Position numbers and translations under genes: made by a program. Source: Bacteroidia bacterium (GTDB lineage Bacteria; Bacteroidota; Ignavibacteria; SZUA-365). Taken from it: a stretch of 64,000 nucleotides of DNA. Where the stretch lies: assembly GCA_027493955.1 (NCBI GenBank), contig JAOSJT010000001.1:1069131-1133130 (forward strand). Direction: 5' to 3'. Under the pieces are notes generated by a model that made no database searches, was not told the DNA's origin, and worked only from the letters and a program-made list of their open reading frames with translations. Shown here in pieces: positions 60,232-64,000 of this stretch (the stretch's first letter is position 1; the number at the start of each line of letters is the position of its first letter).

Positions 60232-61572
60232 TTATGCTATGTCGAGGCGTTCGATAAAATGCGTGTCCACATCACCATCGATAAACGCCGGATGCTCCAT
60301 CACTTTTCTATGAAACGGAATCGTCGTGTGTACCCCCTCGATCACGAACTCTTCCAACGCCTGACGGGCGCGAGCGAGAGCTTCAGCGCGGTCTTTGCCG
60401 TGCACGATGAGCTTGCCGATCATGGAATCATAATACGGCGGTATGGCATACCCCTGGTACACATGAGAATCGACACGGACGCCGTAACCACTGGGCATGT
60501 GCCATGTTGTGATGAGGCCAGGCGAGGGCCTGAAGTCGTGCGCGGGATCCTCGGCATTGATGCGGCACTCGATTGCGTGCCCCTGATGCCCCTTGAACAT
60601 GTGGGGATCTATTTCCTCACCTGCGGCGATACGGATTTGTTCGCGGATGAGATCGATGCCGGTTACCGCTTCGGTGACGGGGTGCTCGACCTGTATGCGT
60701 GTATTCATTTCCATGAAATAGAAATCGCCGTTGGCATCGAGGAGGAACTCGATGGTTCCCGCTCCCTCGTAGGCGATGCTCCTCGCAGCGGCAACAGCGG
60801 CCTCGCCCATGCGCTGACGCAACTCCGGCGTGACGGCGGTGGAGGGGGCTTCTTCGATGAGTTTCTGATGGCGGCGCTGCACGGAACAATCGCGCTCGCC
60901 GAGATGCACGACGTTGCCATGCTTATCACCCAGCACCTGAATCTCGATATGCCGGGGCCGATTGATGTACTTCTCCATGTACAAGTCGCCGTTGTTGAAG
61001 GCGGACTCGGCTTCGGCCTTGGCCATCAGGAACTGTTTCTCGAATTCCTCGCGGTGACGAACGATGCGCATGCCCTTTCCTCCGCCACCAGCGGAGGCCT
61101 TGATCATGACAGGCACGTCCATGCTGTCGAGTAGCCGCAGCGCGTGATCCATATCCTCCACCACACCATCGCTGCCGGGTACCGTTGGCACGTTGACAGC
61201 CGCGACCGTCTCCTTTGCCAGCGACTTATTGCCCATGCGGTGAATCATTTGCGGTGACGGACCGATGAAAACAAGGCCGGAATCGGTACAGATTTCGGAA
61301 AATCCGGGATTCTCCGCCAGGAAGCCATAGCCCGGGTGAATGGCATCGGCACCCGTGATGGCAGCCGCACTGATGATGCGGGGGATGTTGAGATAGCTCT
61401 CCCTGCCCTGGGGCGGACCGATACACACCGCTTCATCCGCAAAACGGACATGCAGGGAGTTTTCGTCGGCCGTCGAGTACACCGCGACGGTTTTAATGCC
61501 CATAACCTTGCAGGTACGGATGATGCGGAGGGCTATTTCGCCTCTGTTCGCGATTAAAATTTTAGAAATCAC
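60232..61572 (-). CDS. accC: biotin carboxylase subunit of acetyl-CoA carboxylase
   Basis: A 446-residue ATP-grasp enzyme. [17 protein letters not shown] at the N terminus, the glycine-rich ATP loop [33 protein letters not shown], and the active-site [30 protein letters not shown] are all intact. Carboxylates the biotin on AccB, encoded 39 nt upstream, the first step of fatty-acid synthesis. Confidence 0.97.
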   Translation of the reverse strand: MISKILIANRGEIALRIIRTCKVMGIKTVAVYSTADENSLHVRFADEAVCIGPPQGRESYLNIPRIISAAAITGADAIHPGYGFLAENPGFSEICTDSGLVFIGPSPQMIHRMGNKSLAKETVAAVNVPTVPGSDGVVEDMDHALRLLDSMDVPVMIKASAGGGGKGMRIVRHREEFEKQFLMAKAEAESAFNNGDLYMEKYINRPRHIEIQVLGDKHGNVVHLGERDCSVQRRHQKLIEEAPSTAVTPELRQRMGEAAVAAARSIAYEGAGTIEFLLDANGDFYFMEMNTRIQVEHPVTEAVTGIDLIREQIRIAAGEEIDPHMFKGHQGHAIECRINAEDPAHDFRPSPGLITTWHMPSGYGVRVDSHVYQGYAIPPYYDSMIGKLIVHGKDRAEALARARQALEEFVIEGVHTTIPFHRKVMEHPAFIDGDVDTHFIERLDIA

Positions 61573-61611
61573 GGCAGTCTCGGTTTAGTCGAAATGGTAT
61601 CGGCCCGGACT

Positions 61612-62082
61612 TCAGGACGGGTCGATAAGAAACAGAGGCTGGTTGTATTCGACGGCCTGTCCGTTCTCCACAAGCACTTTCACGACCCGGCCGGAAATAT
61701 CGGACTCGATGTCGTTCATGATTTTCATTGCTTCGATAATGCAGAGCGTGTCACCGGCGGTCACGTTTTGTCCGACCTGCACGTAGGGATCTGCATCGGG
61801 TGATGAAGAGCGGTAGAAGGTTCCGACGATGGGTGAGCGCACCTCGTGATAGCTACCGGCAACAGCGGGCTGCGGAGCCGCGGGGGGAATCTCGGCCTGG
61901 CCGGTCGGGACAGGAGAAACGGAGGGGGCAGCTGCCGCGACATGCTGGACGGCAGGAAGCACGGCTTGTGCGGCCACGGCACGAGTGATACGGACGCGCT
62001 TGCCGTCCTCCTCTATCTCGATTTCTGCGATTTCCGACTCGTTGACTATTTTTATCAGTCGTTTGACATACTGAAGATCCAT
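61612..62082 (-). CDS. accB: biotin carboxyl carrier protein of acetyl-CoA carboxylase
   Basis: A 156-residue protein: N-terminal helical segment, an Ala/Pro-rich linker (residues 35-75), and a C-terminal biotinyl domain with [12 protein letters not shown], where Lys120 carries biotin. [27 protein letters not shown] and [13 protein letters not shown] frame it. Substrate of BirA (20.1-20.9 kb). Lies between efp and accC with gaps of 29 and 39 nt, the common efp-accB-accC order. Confidence 0.97.
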   Translation of the reverse strand: MDLQYVKRLIKIVNESEIAEIEIEEDGKRVRITRAVAAQAVLPAVQHVAAAAPSVSPVPTGQAEIPPAAPQPAVAGSYHEVRSPIVGTFYRSSSPDADPYVQVGQNVTAGDTLCIIEAMKIMNDIESDISGRVVKVLVENGQAVEYNQPLFLIDPS

Positions 62083-62111
62083 TGCGGCTCCTGTGTGTGA
62101 AAGGAGGAGAA

Positions 62112-62672
62112 CTATTTCACTCGTTCGAGGTATGCGCCGGTGCGCGTATCGATTTTCAGTTTTTCGCCCTGTTCGATGAAGAGCGGTACGACCACCGCGG
62201 CACCCGTTTCGACGATGGCGCGCTTGCTGCCGCCTTGCGCCGTATCACCGCGCACGCCGGGTTCGGTTTCCGTGACGACAAGTTCTACCGTGATGGGGAG
62301 CTCACCGGAAATCGGTGTGTCGCCATCCATGAGTATTTCGCACACTTCTCCTTCACGCAGGAAGCGAACGGAATCACCGAAAGTCACGGCGTCTACGTGT
62401 ATCTGCTCGTAATTCTCCTGATCCATGAAGCAGAGATAATCGCCTTCAGGGTAGAGGAACTGGAATTTGCGGCGATCCACACGCACGACATCCACGTTCT
62501 CCCCAGGGCGGAAGCGTTGCTCAAAGGCGGAACCGGTACGCATATTGCGCAGCTTGGTGAGAACCATCGCCCCGCCCTTTCCCGGCTTGTGGTGGCGCCA
62601 CTCAACAATAGTGTGAAGATCGCCGTTGAAGCGAATGATAAGACCGTTGCGAAAATCAGTCGTAGAACCCAT
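62112..62672 (-). CDS. efp: elongation factor P
   Basis: A 186-residue protein from the ATG at 62672; upstream in-frame residues are not EF-P-like. The tip loop HHKPGKGGA presents Lys32, the position modified by beta-lysylation in E. coli (or left unmodified or otherwise modified in other groups). Domains II and III follow, ending TGAYLERVK. It rescues ribosomes stalled at polyproline; the CCCA-repeat protein at 3.8 kb begins with PP-containing repeats and could be one client. First gene of the leftward cluster. Confidence 0.96.
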   Translation of the reverse strand: MGSTTDFRNGLIIRFNGDLHTIVEWRHHKPGKGGAMVLTKLRNMRTGSAFEQRFRPGENVDVVRVDRRKFQFLYPEGDYLCFMDQENYEQIHVDAVTFGDSVRFLREGEVCEILMDGDTPISGELPITVELVVTETEPGVRGDTAQGGSKRAIVETGAAVVVPLFIEQGEKLKIDTRTGAYLERVK

Positions 62673-63054
62673 ACAAATAGTTACTCTGAACAATGATGAA
62701 TATCCGATACAGAACTTTAAGTTAGGCAGGAACAGCCATAAAATCAAGAAATGCAGGTTTTACGGAAACGTGCGGAGATTGCTCCGCGGGTGGACACGGA
62801 TGATGACGGTTTGCCGCGAATGATTTCGTTGGTGGTACGTTGATTCCGGGTACACCTTGGGATTCGGAGTTGATCATTCGAGGACGTTGTACACTGCCTG
62901 CGCCACGTCTTCCCCGCGCTCCGTCCATCCGCGAAGGACCATGACCTTCCGTATCAACAGCGCGGCGGTCCGCGCCGCAGATCCGCTCCGATCCATGCAA
63001 TCCGCGCAGCGAAACTCAATTTTTCCACGCGGTGAATTTGCATATTTTATCAAA
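62673..63054. other. divergent intergenic region, no gene supported
   Basis: About 380 bases between efp and the final lipoprotein gene. An AT-rich segment (63040-63055, TTTGCATATTTTATCAAA) just before the lipoprotein start may hold a promoter. Short frames on the minus strand have no signal or domain support. Confidence 0.4.
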
Positions 63055-64000
63055 ATGGACAGAATAGCACGCATCACAGCATTCCCCTTTCTGATCGCAG
63101 CATTGCTCGCGCTCGTCGCAACAGGCTGCGGTAACAATGAGAAGGAAATTCCCAAGGAGGAGCGCGGGGAGCCGAATGTGCTGCCGGAAGAAATCGTGCT
63201 CTACCGCGAAGCGCGTGACGCCTTTCGGGAGTGGGTGCGCGTCTTTGACGCACAGCGTTCCTTTCAATCCGCATTCGGCCTGCTCTCGCGTGTCAGCAGG
63301 TCGCGACTGCGAGAAGAGGGAGTAAACGACGCTGCCGGCTTCGAACGTTGGTTCGTGGAGCGGGCCAATGCGGGTGTGCCGCCCTTCTCCTATACATTCT
63401 CACGTTTCGACATCATCGACATAGAGATGCGCGACAGCAGCGAGGCGCTGCTCACCGGCACCTTCATTGTGCAAGTGCATTCGACGACGTTCGAGAGCGT
63501 CGGCACGTTCCGTCTGCGGCGACAAGGCGGTCGCTGGGTGGTACCGTTCGCGGAAAGCGGTGATTTCGAAGCATCCTGGTGGCAGAAGGAACGACAGTTC
63601 TCCACACGTGTGCGCGAAGAAGGCACATCCACATACACAGCGCAGAAACTCGGACTGTCCGTACGCTACCCCATTACCTGGGATGTCTCCACCCGCGGCA
63701 CGCTCGGCATACCAGGGCACGGAAGCGCAGGCGCAGGCATCGAACTCACGTACATTGATCCGACAACCTTACTCCCGCAGGCCATTATGCGCATCGCGAC
63801 GCTCCCTGTGCCCGTGCCCGACAGCGTCTTTGCACTATCCGGTAATGGCGGATCAACGGATCCGGTCGTCCTGCGCCGTGAGAATGCGACCGTAACGGAA
63901 GGCGGCACACTGTCCGGCAAACTGACGATTCTCGCCGATGTCCTCAACAACAGACAGATCGCCGTGCTTGCGGTCGTTGATGAGAACAGCAGCTTCCAGT
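63055..64000 (+). CDS. lipoprotein of unknown function (3' end beyond window)
   Basis: I translated the plus strand from the ATG at 63055; 315 residues are visible and no stop appears before the window ends. A signal of the lipoprotein type (MDRIARITAFPFLIAALLALVATG|C) is followed by a lysine/glutamate-rich spacer. The body begins LPEEIVLYREARDAFREWVRVFDAQRSFQSAFGLLSRVSRSRLREEGVNDAAGFERWF, which may be a DUF4878-like or NTF2-like helical-beta domain, and the second half has YPITWDVSTRGTLG. Family not recognised. Confidence 0.75.
   Translation, partial: MDRIARITAFPFLIAALLALVATGCGNNEKEIPKEERGEPNVLPEEIVLYREARDAFREWVRVFDAQRSFQSAFGLLSRVSRSRLREEGVNDAAGFERWFVERANAGVPPFSYTFSRFDIIDIEMRDSSEALLTGTFIVQVHSTTFESVGTFRLRRQGGRWVVPFAESGDFEASWWQKERQFSTRVREEGTSTYTAQKLGLSVRYPITWDVSTRGTLGIPGHGSAGAGIELTYIDPTTLLPQAIMRIATLPVPVPDSVFALSGNGGSTDPVVLRRENATVTEGGTLSGKLTILADVLNNRQIAVLAVVDENSSFQ

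Noticed and set aside
62722-63000. Short minus-strand frames between efp and the last lipoprotein
   Set aside because: No ribosome site, domain or conservation cue; overlapping alternatives in other frames.
1-64000. tRNA, rRNA or known riboswitch genes
   Set aside because: No TpsiC-arm-plus-acceptor pattern, rRNA segment or conserved riboswitch core was recognised by eye. A covariance-model scan could still find some.

Overview
The window (about 55-60% G+C by eye) looks like a chromosome segment of a bacterium from the Bacteroidota/Chlorobiota side of the FCB group, most like Ignavibacteria- or Kapabacteria-type lineages. The evidence is a set of large secreted proteins ending in NYPNPFNP-type C-terminal sorting domains (type IX secretion, T9SS), signal peptides that place Gln directly after the AxA cleavage site, and a MacAB/TolC-type efflux operon. 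Many genes have good Shine-Dalgarno sites, which is unusual for core Bacteroidetes and fits a deeper-branching relative. No rRNA, tRNA, CRISPR, integrase or transposase was found, and no T9SS machinery genes lie in the window.

Layout. 0-3.3 kb (minus strand): methylcrotonyl-CoA-carboxylase-type carboxyltransferase, a secreted protein, and a truncated NtrC-type response regulator, all overlapping. 3.6-11.2 kb (plus): three exported proteins. The first carries about 10.5 copies of a CCCA repeat just after its start codon and looks like a phase-variable switch. 11.25-11.9 kb: a mosaic of non-coding repeats. 11.9-19 kb (plus): orphan OppD ATPase, secreted gluzincin protease, glutaminyl-cyclase-like lipoprotein, prmA, ppx. 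19-20.9 kb (minus): cysteine desulfurase and biotin ligase. 21.2-24.8 kb: a 1205-residue T9SS protein with a beta-helix and a decayed zincin motif. 25-29.6 kb: radC, archease with rtcB (RNA repair), and two small lipoproteins. 29.9-35.7 kb (minus): five-gene TolC-MacA-ATPase-permease-permease operon. 35.8-40 kb: CCA/poly(A) nucleotidyltransferase, then hsp20-dnaK.

40.05-40.8 kb holds an array of about 74-bp repeat units, two of them carrying a 67-bp hairpin insert, followed by an inverted copy and a 7-bp satellite. Diverged copies sit at 50.7-50.9 kb. 40.9-45.5 kb: Trm112-like protein and two tandem Asp-box surface proteins. 45.6-49.1 kb (minus): AtuA-like acyl metabolism pair and split transketolase. 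49.3-50.7 kb: POT transporter. 50.9-53.6 kb (minus): Asp-box/sortilin-like T9SS protein. 53.8-56.1 kb (plus): AMMECR1-Memo-DUF2520 operon. 56.2-57 kb: possible uracil-DNA-glycosylase relative. 57.3-62.7 kb (minus): efp-accB-accC-gcvH-guaA-TPR cluster. A truncated lipoprotein closes the window.

Two functional threads stand out. Biotin chemistry is spread over three loci (carboxyltransferase at 2-3 kb, birA at 20 kb, accBC at 60-62 kb). Surface and secretome biology dominates: at least six exported proteins with sorting domains, a cyclase that could cap their N-terminal Gln, and a repeat-based switch in one of them.
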